This document shows, piece by piece, positions 51,741 through 60,859 of a stretch of DNA of 64,000 nucleotides. Within the stretch, counting starts at the first letter, position 1, and the number at the start of each line of letters is the position of its first letter. The DNA is from Thioclava atlantica (GTDB lineage Bacteria > Pseudomonadota > Alphaproteobacteria > Rhodobacterales > Rhodobacteraceae), in NCBI RefSeq assembly GCF_000737065.1, contig NZ_AQRC01000008.1, positions 113,351-177,350 on the forward strand, read 5' to 3'. Below the pieces are notes generated by a model. That model searched no databases and had not been told where the DNA came from. It saw nothing but the letters and a program-made list of their open reading frames with translations. A program made the translations under genes and the position numbers.

Positions 51741-52637
51741 TCAGGCGACCGTTTCGGGCAGGTCGAGGCCGCGCAGGATCTCGGAGGCGGGCATCGGACG
51801 CTTGCCCGAGCGCTGCGCTTCGAGCACCTCGAGCGCGCCCTCGCCGCAGGCGATGGTGAAACCGCCGAGGGTCTGACCGGGCGCTCCGGAGCCGTCGGCA
51901 GGGGCGGCGCGCAGCAGTTTTACCCGTTCGCCCGCGATCTCGCACCAGGCGCCGGGGAAAGGGGAGAGGCCGTTGATATGGCGCACCAGCTCGGGCGCGG
52001 GGCGGCTCCAGTCGATCTGCGCCTCGGCCTTGTCGATCTTGGCCGCATAGGTGACGCCGACCTCGGGTTGCGGCGCGGGCGTGAGCCCGTCGATCCGGGC
52101 CAGCGCCTCGAGGATCAGCCGCGCGCCCATCGCGCTGAGCCGATCATGCAGGTCTCCGGTGGTGTCGGTCGCGTTAATCGGGGTTGCCTCGCGCAGAAGA
52201 ACGGGGCCGGTATCGAGCCCCGCCTCCATTTGCATGATGCAGATCCCGGTTTCCGCATCGCCCGCCATGATCGCGCGGTGAATGGGCGCGGCCCCGCGCC
52301 AGCGCGGCAGCAGCGAGGCGTGGATGTTCAGGCAGCCCTTCGCGGGGGCGTCGAGCACCGCTTGCGGCAGGATTAGCCCATAGGCCACGACCACCGCGAC
52401 ATCGGCGTTCAGATCGGCGAAGGCGGCGCGCGCCTCGTCGGATCTGAAATTGAGCGGCGTGCGGACCTCGAGGCCCAGCTCTTCGGCCCTGGCTTGCACG
52501 GGGGACGGGCGATCCTTCTTGCCGCGACCCGCGGGGCGGGGCGGCTGCGAGTAGACCGCAACCACGTCATGGTCGCGCGCCAGCGCCTCGAGGACGGGAA
52601 CCGAGAAATCGGGCGTGCCCATGAAGATGACGCGCAT
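51741..52637 (-). CDS. fmt: methionyl-tRNA formyltransferase
   Basis: A 298-residue enzyme that formylates initiator Met-tRNA. Motifs: [19 protein letters not shown], the catalytic core [20 protein letters not shown], and [12 protein letters not shown] followed by the C-terminal OB-like domain. It lies downstream of two deformylase genes on the same strand (3 bases after def2), so the formylation and deformylation steps share a transcript. The length is slightly shorter than E. coli Fmt (315). Confidence 0.97.
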   Translation of the reverse strand: MRVIFMGTPDFSVPVLEALARDHDVVAVYSQPPRPAGRGKKDRPSPVQARAEELGLEVRTPLNFRSDEARAAFADLNADVAVVVAYGLILPQAVLDAPAKGCLNIHASLLPRWRGAAPIHRAIMAGDAETGICIMQMEAGLDTGPVLLREATPINATDTTGDLHDRLSAMGARLILEALARIDGLTPAPQPEVGVTYAAKIDKAEAQIDWSRPAPELVRHINGLSPFPGAWCEIAGERVKLLRAAPADGSGAPGQTLGGFTIACGEGALEVLEAQRSGKRPMPASEILRGLDLPETVA

Positions 52638-52640
52638 GGC

Positions 52641-53141
52641 TCAGCTCCGCTGCAGCTTCTTCGACTTCTGCACCAGCATCTTGCGGCGCAGCGGGGAGAG
52701 GTGATCGACATACATCTTGCCGTTCAGATGGTCGATCTGGTGCTGGACGGAGGTCGCCCAGAGGCCGACGAAATCGCGGTCCTCGATCTCGCCATCGGCA
52801 TTGAGAAAGCGCACCGTCACGGCGCGCGGGCGCTCGATCGGGGCGAAGACGCCGGGCAGGTTGGGCGAGGCCTCGTCATGCTTGCGCATCTGGACCGAGG
52901 CGTGAAGCACCTCCGGGTTGGCCATCCGCACCACCTGGCCGCGCTTGTCGGAGGCATCGACCACGGCGAGGCGCATCATGATCCCGATCTGCGGCGCGGC
53001 AAGGCCGACGCCCGGCATCGCCTCCATCGTGTCGATCATGTCGTCCCAGATCATCCGGACCGTTTCGGTGACCGCCTCGACCGGCTCGGCGGGCTGATGC
53101 AGGCGGCGGTCGTCATAGGGGATGAAGGGGCGCACGGCCAT
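52641..53141 (-). CDS. peptide deformylase homologue with degenerate metal site
   Basis: A 166-residue deformylase-fold protein. Motif I is intact (GVGLAAPQIG). Motif II, normally EGCLS, is replaced by ASPNLPGVFAP, so the metal-ligating cysteine is missing. Motif III, normally HEIDH, is HQIDHL, so the catalytic Glu is Gln. The rest of the fold is retained (LWATSVQHQIDHLNGKMYVDHLS), and the gene is intact, which points to a non-catalytic role rather than decay. It sits between def1 and fmt with a one-base overlap upstream and 3 bases to fmt. Confidence 0.88.
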   Translation of the reverse strand: MAVRPFIPYDDRRLHQPAEPVEAVTETVRMIWDDMIDTMEAMPGVGLAAPQIGIMMRLAVVDASDKRGQVVRMANPEVLHASVQMRKHDEASPNLPGVFAPIERPRAVTVRFLNADGEIEDRDFVGLWATSVQHQIDHLNGKMYVDHLSPLRRKMLVQKSKKLQRS

Positions 53142-53686
53142 CAGAGGATCGGATCCTTCGCCGCGGCGCCGCGGGCACGCTCGCGCTTGAGCTTTTCCAT
53201 CTTGCGCGTGATCATCTTGCGCTTCATCGGCCCGAGATAGTCGATGAAGAGCTTGCCATCGAGATGGTCGAGCTCGTGTTGCGAGCAGGTCGCCCAGAGC
53301 CCGTCGAACTCTTCCTGGTGCACCTGCCCGTCGAGCCCCAACCAGCGCATCCGGACCTCTTTGGGGCGCGTCACCTCGGCATATTGATCCGGGATCGACA
53401 GGCAGCCTTCCTCGTAGACATTGGTGTCCTCCGAAGACCAGGTGATCTCGGGATTGACGAGCACCATCGGCTCGGGCGCGGCGTCCTTCTCCTTGACGCA
53501 GTCCATCACGAAGACCCGCTTGAGCACGCCGATCTGCGGCGCGGCGAGGCCGATGCCCGGCGCGTCATACATGGTCGCGAGCATGTCATCGGCGAGCTTG
53601 CGGATCTCGTCGGTGATCTCGGGGACCGGGTCGCAGACCTTCTTGAGGCGCGGGTCGGGATGGATGAGGATGGATCGTAGCGTCAT
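53141..53686 (-). CDS. def: peptide deformylase
   Basis: A 181-residue metalloenzyme that removes the formyl group from nascent proteins. All three motifs are intact: GIGLAAPQIG, EEGCLSIPDQ (ligand Cys) and QHELDHLDG (two ligand His and the catalytic Glu). The C-terminal extension (KMEKLKRERARGAAAK) is basic. ATG 53686 is the family start (MTLRSILIHPDP). It overlaps def2 and is divergent from the aminotransferase gene, with a 127-base spacer. Confidence 0.96.
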   Translation of the reverse strand: MTLRSILIHPDPRLKKVCDPVPEITDEIRKLADDMLATMYDAPGIGLAAPQIGVLKRVFVMDCVKEKDAAPEPMVLVNPEITWSSEDTNVYEEGCLSIPDQYAEVTRPKEVRMRWLGLDGQVHQEEFDGLWATCSQHELDHLDGKLFIDYLGPMKRKMITRKMEKLKRERARGAAAKDPIL

Positions 53687-53813
53687 GGACGGGGATTTAG
53701 GCGATGGCGGCGGGCTGTGCAATGGCGCAGGCCATTGTGCCGGTGACAAAACGGCGTTTGAAACGGTGCAAATCCTCTGCTCTGTTTCTTCAATCCGTGA
53801 GCGAGAGGCGAGA

Positions 53814-54989
53814 ATGACCAAACCCGATTTCGACGAGATCATCGACCGCGTGGGAACCCATTCGATGAAATGGGACGGCATGGAGGAGCGCTATGGCGTC
53901 CCGCCCGAGGAAGGGATCTCGATGTGGGTGGCGGATATGGACTTCAGGCCCCCCGCCTGCGTGCAATCCGCGCTCGAGAAGATGCTGGCCCACGGGGTCT
54001 ACGGGTATTGGGGCGACGAGCGCGAGTATCACGACGCGATCCGGTGGTGGATGCGGGAGCGTCACGGCTGGGAGGTGGAGCCGGACTGGATCTTCACCAC
54101 CCACGGGCTCGTCAACGGGACGGCGCTTTGCGTCGATGCTTTCACCGCGCCCGGCGACGCGGTGGTGCTGATGACCCCGGTCTATCACGCTTTCGCCCGC
54201 GTCATCAAAGCTGCCGGGCGCGAGGTGCGGGAATGTCCGCTCGCGCTGAAGGAGGGGCGCTACGAGATGGATTTCGACGCCTGGGACGCGCTGATGACGG
54301 GCGCGGAGAAGATGCTCATCCTGTGCTCGCCGCACAATCCCGGCGGTCGGGTCTGGAGCCGGGCGGAACTGGAGGCGACGGCGGCCTTCGCGAAGCGGCA
54401 CGGGCTCGTGCTGGTCTCGGACGAGATCCACCACGATCTGGTCATGCCGGGCCAGCAGCACATTCCGATGGCGCTGGCTGCGCCCGAGTTGCCGCTGGTG
54501 ATGATGAGCGCAACCACCAAGAGCTTCAATATCGCCGGCACGCATACCGGAAATGTCATCATCGCCGATCCCGAGCTGCGCGTGCGTTTCGCAGGCCGGA
54601 TGGCCGCGCTCGGGATCGGGCCGAACAGTTTCGGGATCGCGATGGCGACGGCTGCCTACAGCCCGGAAGGTGCCGCCTGGGTGGATGGGCTCGTGGCCTA
54701 TCTCGATGCAAACCGGAAGCTGTTCGACGCCGGGGTGAACGCGATCCCGGGGCTGCGCTCGATGCCGCTCGAGGCGACCTATCTGGCCTGGGTCGATTTC
54801 TCCGGCACCGGGATGGGGCGGGAGGAATTCACCGCACGCGTCGAAAAGGAAGCGAAGATCGCAGCCAATCACGGGCCGACCTTCGGCGCGGGGGGGGAAA
54901 GCTTCCTGCGCTTCAACCTCGCGACGCCGCGCGCCCGAGTCGCCGAAGCGGTGGAGCGGCTGCAAAAGGCCTTCGCCGATCTGCAATGA
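53814..54989 (+). CDS. PLP-dependent aminotransferase/cystathionine beta-lyase, MalY/PatB family
   Basis: A 391-residue fold-type I PLP enzyme. The Schiff-base lysine is in MSATTKSFNIAGTHTGN (Lys236); the phosphate-binding Asp is in VSDEIHHDL, the Asn in CSPHNPGGR, and the substrate carboxylate Arg is expected near the C-terminus. PatB/MalY proteins are C-S lyases; some also regulate. The start MTKPDFDEIIDRVGTHSMKW is typical of the family. A rho-independent terminator follows. Confidence 0.93.
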   Translation: MTKPDFDEIIDRVGTHSMKWDGMEERYGVPPEEGISMWVADMDFRPPACVQSALEKMLAHGVYGYWGDEREYHDAIRWWMRERHGWEVEPDWIFTTHGLVNGTALCVDAFTAPGDAVVLMTPVYHAFARVIKAAGREVRECPLALKEGRYEMDFDAWDALMTGAEKMLILCSPHNPGGRVWSRAELEATAAFAKRHGLVLVSDEIHHDLVMPGQQHIPMALAAPELPLVMMSATTKSFNIAGTHTGNVIIADPELRVRFAGRMAALGIGPNSFGIAMATAAYSPEGAAWVDGLVAYLDANRKLFDAGVNAIPGLRSMPLEATYLAWVDFSGTGMGREEFTARVEKEAKIAANHGPTFGAGGESFLRFNLATPRARVAEAVERLQKAFADLQ

Positions 54990-54990
54990 A

Positions 54991-55018
54991 AAGGCCGGGC
55001 ATTGCGCCCGGCTTTCTC
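54991..55018 (+). terminator. rho-independent terminator of the PatB/MalY gene
   Basis: GCCGGGC and GCCCGGC form a seven-base stem with a five-base loop, flanked by AAAAG and CTTTCTC, directly after the stop codon. Confidence 0.85.
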
Positions 55019-55053
55019 TCTTCATGCGTCGTCCGGCCCTCTGCCGGTTCCGG

Positions 55054-55401
55054 TCAGACCTTGGGCAGGTAACCCGAAATCCTCGGCCCTTCCTGCACGA
55101 AATCGAGCGGGGCATGGTCGCTCACCGCGGTCTCGCGCTTGACGGTGCAGATCAGTTCGCGCCCCTCGATTTCAGAGGCGACGATGAGGCAGGTCGCGAG
55201 ATGGTTCGGCCCGTCATAGAGGTCGACATGGCCGCGCAGGTGGCTCACCTGTTCGGCATCGAGCGCGAACCCGCCCTTGAACCGGCGCAAGACGGGCCAG
55301 ATCGAGCCCGCCGCGAGAACACGCAGCCGCGCGTTTTTCTCTGTCTCGCGGCGCTGCGCGGCACGCAGCCCGTCGAGAACTTCCTTGGGCAGGAATTCCA
55401 T
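55054..55401 (-). CDS. conserved hypothetical protein
   Basis: A 115-residue cytoplasmic protein with no signal or helix pair. It has a helical, charged N-terminus (MEFLPKEVLDGLRAAQRRETEKNARL), then a beta-rich part with two cysteines (ATCLIV, LICTVKRE). ATG 55401 has GGAGG five bases upstream. I recognise no family; context gives no function, since it is flanked by divergent and convergent genes. Confidence 0.6.
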   Translation of the reverse strand: MEFLPKEVLDGLRAAQRRETEKNARLRVLAAGSIWPVLRRFKGGFALDAEQVSHLRGHVDLYDGPNHLATCLIVASEIEGRELICTVKRETAVSDHAPLDFVQEGPRISGYLPKV

Positions 55402-55582
55402 GACATCCTCCACTCACTTCCCCACGGCCCATGCTGCTCACGTCAATGTAAAAAGCAAGTTAACCTTTTTGCCTGCATCGCGCCGCAGATGCTAAGAGTG
55501 CCGTTATTGCAACGGCTTGGGTGATTGCTGTCAAAGTGATCGCGCGTTAGCGTCGGGAAGGGCCAAACCCGGGGGGACCTTC

Positions 55583-56749
55583 ATGCGCAACCTCATCTTC
55601 GTCCTTCTGTTGTCGCTCGTTCCGGGATCGGCACTTGCGCAATGTGGTGGCAGTTGGGACGCGTTTCTTTCCGGTATCCGGTCGGATCTGCGTGACGCCG
55701 GGCTCAACGCACGGGAGGCGGCTGCGTTCCTTGCCGGGGCGCGGCAGGATCCCAAGGTGCTGAGGGCCGATCGGGCGCAAGGCGTGTTTCGAAAGACCTT
55801 TCTGGATTTCGCGGCGGCAGTGATCCGCGAGGACCGGATGCGCAACGGAGCGCGCAATGCCAAGAAATATGCACCGGTTTTTGCGCGGATCGAGCGCGAC
55901 TACGGCGTGCCCCGTGGCATCCTGCTGGCCTTCTGGGCGCTCGAGACTGATTACGGCGCGGTCCAGGGCGATTTCAACACCCGCGACGCGTTGCTCACGC
56001 TTGCCCATGATTGCCGCAGGCCCGGGCTTTTCCGCCCTCAGGTGATCGCGGCCGCGCGGCTCTTTCAGCGCGGCGATTTCGATCCGAAACGCACGACCGG
56101 TGCCTGGGCGGGCGAGGTCGGACAGGTCCAGATGCTGCCTGACGATATCCTGCGCAACGGCGTGGATGGCGACGGTGACGGGCATGTGCGTCTCAAGACC
56201 TCGGCCCCGGATGCGCTGATGTCGGGCGCGAAGATGTTGCGGGACATGGGCTGGCGTCCGGGCGAGCCCTGGATGCAGGAAGTCGTCGTGCCCGACGATC
56301 TGGACTGGGCGCAGACCGGGCTGCGCACCGAGTTGCCGGTGGCGGATTGGGCGCGGATGGGCATTCGCGCGCGCCGAGGCGATCTGGCACACGGCTTGCG
56401 CGGATCGATCCTGCTCCCGATGGGGCGCAAGGGCCCGGCCTTCATGGTCTATCCGAATTTCCGCACCCTCTTCGAGTGGAACAAGAGCTTTGTCTATGTG
56501 ACGACCGCGGCCTATTTCGCGACCCGTCTCGACGGGGCGCCGCGTCTCGATCCGCGTGCTCCGGAGCCGGGGTTGAGCCCCGCGCGGCTCGAGCAGCTGC
56601 AAGCGAAACTCGCCTCGCGGGGTTATGATGTCGGCAAGGTCGACGGCATCCTCGGCGCCAGGACACGCGCGGCCGTGCAGGATGTTCAACGTCAGCTGGG
56701 CCTGCCCGCGGATGGCTGGCCTACCCCGCTCCTGCTTGGCCGCCTTTAG
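55583..56749 (+). CDS. lytic murein transglycosylase, MltB type, with C-terminal peptidoglycan-binding domain
   Basis: A 388-residue secreted enzyme that cleaves peptidoglycan by lytic transglycosylation. The signal peptide is MRNLIFVLLLSLVPGSALA (no lipobox, so a soluble periplasmic form). The MltB/SLT_2 catalytic core contains FWALETDYGAVQGDFNTRDA with the catalytic Glu (about residue 120) and GEVGQVQMLPDDIL; the C-terminus holds a PG_binding_1 domain (GYDVGKVDGILGARTRAAVQ). It is convergent with the type I secretion adaptor, 3 bases apart. Confidence 0.93.
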   Translation: MRNLIFVLLLSLVPGSALAQCGGSWDAFLSGIRSDLRDAGLNAREAAAFLAGARQDPKVLRADRAQGVFRKTFLDFAAAVIREDRMRNGARNAKKYAPVFARIERDYGVPRGILLAFWALETDYGAVQGDFNTRDALLTLAHDCRRPGLFRPQVIAAARLFQRGDFDPKRTTGAWAGEVGQVQMLPDDILRNGVDGDGDGHVRLKTSAPDALMSGAKMLRDMGWRPGEPWMQEVVVPDDLDWAQTGLRTELPVADWARMGIRARRGDLAHGLRGSILLPMGRKGPAFMVYPNFRTLFEWNKSFVYVTTAAYFATRLDGAPRLDPRAPEPGLSPARLEQLQAKLASRGYDVGKVDGILGARTRAAVQDVQRQLGLPADGWPTPLLLGRL

Positions 56750-56752
56750 GCG

Positions 56753-58087
56753 TCACCCCGTGGTGCCCCATTCCGCGAAGAAATCGAGAAAGGGGCTCAG
56801 CAGGTAGCGGGCGGGGGAATTGTTGGTCGTGCGCAGGAAAACCTCCGCCGGCATTCCAGGGACGAGATTGCCCTTGTGGCGATCGTCGAACTGGTGCGTG
56901 TCGAAGGCGACCTCGATCTGGTAGTAGCTCGCGCCATTTGTCGGATCCGTGACGATGTCAGGCGAGATCCGGGAGAGTTCTCCGGTCAACTCCAGGGTGC
57001 TGCGTGTCGATAACCCTGGAAATCGGAGCGTGGCGTTTTGTCCAAGCGTCACCTCGTCGATATTGATCGGTGCGAGCCGCGCGATGATCACCAGGGGGCG
57101 ATCCTGTTCGATGAGGGACAGGGCGGGTTCTGCCGGACGCAGCACCGCGCGTTCGCCGGGGATCATGATCTCGTGGATCACGCCATTCGCTGGCGCCCGC
57201 AACTCGCGTCGGGCGATTTCCCGCAGCAGGTGCTGTTCGCGCTCCGCGAGTTCAATGACCTTCGCCCGCGTGTTCTCGAGCTCGGCCTCCACCGTCTCGC
57301 GACGCTGCAGGAACAGGCGTGTCGCCGAAAGCGCGATCTCCCCTTTCTGCACCGTGACCAGCGCGCGCTGAGCCCGAAGCGCGCCCGATCGTCCCTCGAT
57401 CGCGGCCTTCTCCCTTTCGAGTGCCAAGACGCGGCTTGATTGTGCGAGGCCCCGGGCGCGCAATCTGTGCTGGACGTGCAGCTCTTCGGCGATGAGCGCG
57501 GCCTGACGATCCAGGGCGGTGATCTGCGCTTCGATCCCGGCGCGCTGGGCGTCGATCTGTCGTGCCTGCATGGCGAGAAAGGCCTGTTCCTGGGCGAAGG
57601 AATGACGTCGGGCTTCGAAGAGCGAGGTCTGGCCCGACATGAGATGCCCGACTTCCGGGCGCAGCGGGGCCAGCGTCGTGAGGCGGGCCGGGAAGGTGAT
57701 CTTGCGCGCGCCGTCTCGTTCGGCCGTGAGGCGGGCGCGCGAGGCGAGCAAGTCGAAATACGAGGCTTCGACGATCGCGAGTTGCGAGCGTTCATCGTCG
57801 GTGTCGAGCCGTAGCAGAACCTGCCCCTCGCGCACGAAGTCACCGCTCTTGACCAGGAGACGTTCCACGACGCCGCCGACGGGATGCTGAAGAATCTGCC
57901 GGTTCTTGTCGACCTCGACACGGCCGTTCGCCTGCACGGCGCCGGCGAGACGGGCCGAAAGCAACCACAGGCTGAAGCCCGCGACAAGAATTCCGATCGC
58001 CACGAGGCCGACAAGGGCGGGCAGCCGCTTCGGGTTCATGCCGTGGGACGGCCGGGCGGGATCATTCGCAGCCGGCTTGCCGCTCAT
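56753..58087 (-). CDS. type I secretion membrane-fusion protein (HlyD/PrtE family)
   Basis: A 444-residue adaptor that links the inner-membrane ABC exporter to an outer-membrane TolC-like channel. It has a single N-terminal helix (about 24-46, LVGLVAIGILVAGFSLWLL), the biotinyl-like half motif (QILQHPVGGVVERLLVKSGD), a long coiled-coil hairpin (about 115-300, ERDGARK to ENTRAKV) and a C-terminal beta domain (LRAPANGVIHEIMIPGE). ATG 58087 overlaps the stop of the ABC gene. No outer-membrane partner or RTX substrate is in the window. Confidence 0.92.
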   Translation of the reverse strand: MSGKPAANDPARPSHGMNPKRLPALVGLVAIGILVAGFSLWLLSARLAGAVQANGRVEVDKNRQILQHPVGGVVERLLVKSGDFVREGQVLLRLDTDDERSQLAIVEASYFDLLASRARLTAERDGARKITFPARLTTLAPLRPEVGHLMSGQTSLFEARRHSFAQEQAFLAMQARQIDAQRAGIEAQITALDRQAALIAEELHVQHRLRARGLAQSSRVLALEREKAAIEGRSGALRAQRALVTVQKGEIALSATRLFLQRRETVEAELENTRAKVIELAEREQHLLREIARRELRAPANGVIHEIMIPGERAVLRPAEPALSLIEQDRPLVIIARLAPINIDEVTLGQNATLRFPGLSTRSTLELTGELSRISPDIVTDPTNGASYYQIEVAFDTHQFDDRHKGNLVPGMPAEVFLRTTNNSPARYLLSPFLDFFAEWGTTG

Positions 58088-59850
58088 GCGGCGCCTTCCT
58101 TGCGCGGGGTGAGCCGGGAATGCTGTGCCGGCGCGATCAGCCGCTTGAGGATCTCGTCGCGCGGGCCGAGCGCACGCTGCGCGCCCCGATCGAGGACGAG
58201 GAGCCTGTCACATTCGGCGAGGGCAGCGGGGCTGTTGGCCATCACGACCGCGGCGCCCCCCCGCGATTTGAGATGGCGGATCGTCGCGGGGAGCGCCAGT
58301 CCGGCGTCTGCACCGAGTTTCAGGTCGGGCTCGTCGAGCACGAGCAGGACGGGATCGCCATAGAGAGCGCGCGCGAGAGCCACCAGGTGACGCTGTCGGT
58401 CCGAGAGCGAACTCCCGTTGTGATGCAGGACCGTGTCATAGCCCTGAGGCAGGTCGAGGATCATCCTGTGCGCCCCGGCCCGCTTCGCGGCCTCGACGAC
58501 CTGGGCAATGTCGGGCTCTTCGGAGAGGCGGGCGATATTCTCTGTCAGGGTGCCTTCGAAAAGGGTGATTCGTTGCGGCAGATAGCCCACCAGCTGGCCG
58601 AGATGGTCCGGATCGTACTGGTCCAGCGAGACCTCATCGAGCAGAACCTCGCCCGAATAGGGTTTGAAATTATGGCTCAGAGCCCGTGCGAGCGTCGACT
58701 TGCCGGATCCGGTCGGGCCGATCACGCCGAGAGCTTCCCCCGGTTCGAGGGTGAAACTGATCTGGCTGGAGGACGCGCGATCCGCCTGGGGGCGCGCAAT
58801 CGCGATATCCTCGACCGACAATTTTGCCTTCGGCCGGGCGAGTGCGGTGCGTGGCGCGGGCTCAGGTGTGGAGCCGAGCAGATGTGCGAGCCGGTTGCGC
58901 GCGGCGCGTGCGCCGCTCCAGGTTGTCCAGCCGCCGATGACCTGCTCCACCGGGGCAAGCGCGCGTCCCATCAGGATCGAGCCCGCGACCATCGCGCCAG
59001 CCGTGACCTCGGCCTGCAAGACGAGATAGGCGCCGAGCGCGAGCATCGTCGATTGCAGCAGCATGCGCAGCGTCCGGATCAGGGAGTGGAAGCTGCCGCT
59101 CACATCCGTGGCCTTGATCGAGGCGGTCATCGCGCCGTGGCGCCATTGCCGCCAACGCTGAAAGCCAGCTTCGCGCATGCCGAGCGACATCACCGTGTCG
59201 ACATCGTCGAGAAGATCGTCGGAGAGGCGTCGGGAGCGGTTCTCGAGTTTTCCCGCATCGCCCAGACGATCGCGGGTGAAATGCTGCGTCAGGGCCGACA
59301 GGCCCACCAGGAGCAGCCCCCCCGCGGTGGCCAGCCATCCCAGCCAGGGATGAAAGACGAACAGAACGCCCAGATAGAGCGGAGTCCAGGGAAGGTCGAA
59401 CCACGCCTGCGCCACGGGCGCGCCGTAATAGCGCTGGACGGTCTCGAGATCGCGCAGCGCGTTATGCGCGGAGAGATCGGTGTCGCGCTCCGAGGCCTGA
59501 CGAATCGTCGCGTAGAAGACGCGTCTTTCCGCCCGGGTCTGCAGATCGGCGCCGATTCGCGCGAGCAGTCGCCCCCTTGCCCAATCGAGCACGCCCATCA
59601 CGCCGAAGAGGAAGACGACGAGCATAAAGAGATTGAGCAGGGTCGAGAGCGAATGGGCGGGGAGCACCCGATCATAGACCTGCAGCATGAAGAGGGGGCC
59701 GGTGAGCATGAGCACGTTCACGAAGGCCGCGAAAACGGCAACCAGCGTGATCTGCGCGCCCTCCCCGCGGGCAAGCTGTGCCAGCTCGCCATGGCCGAGG
59801 CGCAGCTTGCGGCGAGATGACCCCTGATCACCGGTTTCGGACGAAGCCAT
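58084..59850 (-). CDS. type I secretion ABC permease/ATPase (PrtD-like) with atypical ATPase motifs
   Basis: A 588-residue fused ABC exporter of the PrtD/HlyB family without the C39 peptidase domain. Six helices lie in the first 300 residues (LVAVFAAFVNVLMLTGPLFM; QVYDRVLP is the family motif), then the ATPase. Walker A is normal (GVIGPTGSGKSTLARAL). The signature reads SLSDRQRHLVALARAL instead of LSGGQ. Walker B (LLVLDEP) and its Glu are present. The H-loop His is Asn (VVMANSPAAL), and the D-loop reads DLKLGAD. The frame is intact and co-transcribed with the adaptor. Confidence 0.92.
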   Translation of the reverse strand: MASSETGDQGSSRRKLRLGHGELAQLARGEGAQITLVAVFAAFVNVLMLTGPLFMLQVYDRVLPAHSLSTLLNLFMLVVFLFGVMGVLDWARGRLLARIGADLQTRAERRVFYATIRQASERDTDLSAHNALRDLETVQRYYGAPVAQAWFDLPWTPLYLGVLFVFHPWLGWLATAGGLLLVGLSALTQHFTRDRLGDAGKLENRSRRLSDDLLDDVDTVMSLGMREAGFQRWRQWRHGAMTASIKATDVSGSFHSLIRTLRMLLQSTMLALGAYLVLQAEVTAGAMVAGSILMGRALAPVEQVIGGWTTWSGARAARNRLAHLLGSTPEPAPRTALARPKAKLSVEDIAIARPQADRASSSQISFTLEPGEALGVIGPTGSGKSTLARALSHNFKPYSGEVLLDEVSLDQYDPDHLGQLVGYLPQRITLFEGTLTENIARLSEEPDIAQVVEAAKRAGAHRMILDLPQGYDTVLHHNGSSLSDRQRHLVALARALYGDPVLLVLDEPDLKLGADAGLALPATIRHLKSRGGAAVVMANSPAALAECDRLLVLDRGAQRALGPRDEILKRLIAPAQHSRLTPRKEGAA

Positions 59851-60037
59851 CTTGATCTCCTCTGCCTGCGCATGCCTCACTGCCCGAGCGGCAAGCCTGC
59901 GCGCTCCTGAAAACCTGGCCGCGAGAGATGAATTTGGCGTAAATCGTCCTCGGTTTTCGGCGGGGGGCGACGGGCGGCCTGCGGAACACCTGACTTGAAC
60001 GCGCCCTTTCATTGCGTGGCGTGAGGGGGGATAATAT
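59851..60037. other. divergent spacer, type I secretion operon to mlaA
   Basis: This 187-base region should hold the promoters of the secretion pair (minus) and mlaA (plus). I see no recognisable gene or motif in it beyond the GAGGGGGG ribosome binding site of mlaA. Confidence 0.4.
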
Positions 60038-60859
60038 GTGTCGAGAATGGAAGTCGTGACGAAGGGATCCTTTGTGAAGCGGAACGGATCGCCAGACGTT
60101 AGGGGCCGCAACGCGCGTGCCGTGTCACGGGGCGCGGCGGCGAGCGTGATCTGCGCACTGGGTCTCGCTCTGGCCGGCTGCGGTCCCGCGCCGCGCGCCT
60201 CGGGCATAAATGATCCCTACGAGGCGTCGAACCGGCAAACCCACGACTTCAACAAATCTGTCGACTCCGCGCTGTTCCGGTCTTCGGAGCCTTCCAGCAA
60301 CGGGCAAGGGCCGGTCGGGCATGCGCTCGAGAATGTGGGGTCGAATCTCAGCCTTCCGGGCAAGGTTCTCAACTCGCTTCTCCAGGGGCGCCCGGAGCCG
60401 GCCATCAAGAACACCTTCCGCTTCTTCATCAATTCCACGCTTGGCCTGGGCGGGCTCTTCGACCCGGCCGGGACGAGCTTCTCGCTGCCCGAAACGGATA
60501 CCGATTTCGGCGAGACCCTGCATGTCTGGGGCGTGCCGGAAGGCTCCTATCTCGAACTGCCTTTCGTCGGCCCCTCGACCGAGCGCGATGCCTTGGGCAT
60601 GGTCGTCGACATAGTGATCAACCCGCTCGGCGCCCTCGATCCCGACGAGCGCGCCGCGGCGTTCGCGCTGCGCATGGGCGGCAAGATCGCGAAGCGTCAG
60701 CGATATTCGACCACGGTGGACTCGATCCTTTACGGCAGCGCCGACAGCTATGCACAAAGCCGGTTGCTCTATCTTCAGAACCGGCGTTTCGAACTCAATG
60801 GCGAGGAGACGACCAATGCCAACGCCTACGACCCCTATGACGATCCGGCGCTGCAATAG
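60038..60859 (+). CDS. mlaA: MlaA/VacJ family outer-membrane lipoprotein
   Basis: A protein of up to 273 residues that helps to keep phospholipids out of the outer leaflet. The lipobox is LALAGC (Cys near residue 48 from GTG 60038). Family motifs include NDPYEASNRQTHDFN, the RFFINSTLGLGGLFDPA stretch and TDFGETLHVWGVPEGSYLELPFVGPST. GTG 60038 has GGGGGG seven bases upstream; GTG 60074 would give a more normal signal length, so the start is uncertain. It overlaps mlaC. Confidence 0.92.
   Translation: MSRMEVVTKGSFVKRNGSPDVRGRNARAVSRGAAASVICALGLALAGCGPAPRASGINDPYEASNRQTHDFNKSVDSALFRSSEPSSNGQGPVGHALENVGSNLSLPGKVLNSLLQGRPEPAIKNTFRFFINSTLGLGGLFDPAGTSFSLPETDTDFGETLHVWGVPEGSYLELPFVGPSTERDALGMVVDIVINPLGALDPDERAAAFALRMGGKIAKRQRYSTTVDSILYGSADSYAQSRLLYLQNRRFELNGEETTNANAYDPYDDPALQ

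Noticed and set aside
52641..53141. The second deformylase as a pseudogene
   Set aside because: The frame is intact, has normal codon use, and overlaps its neighbours in an operon; loss of active-site residues alone is not decay.
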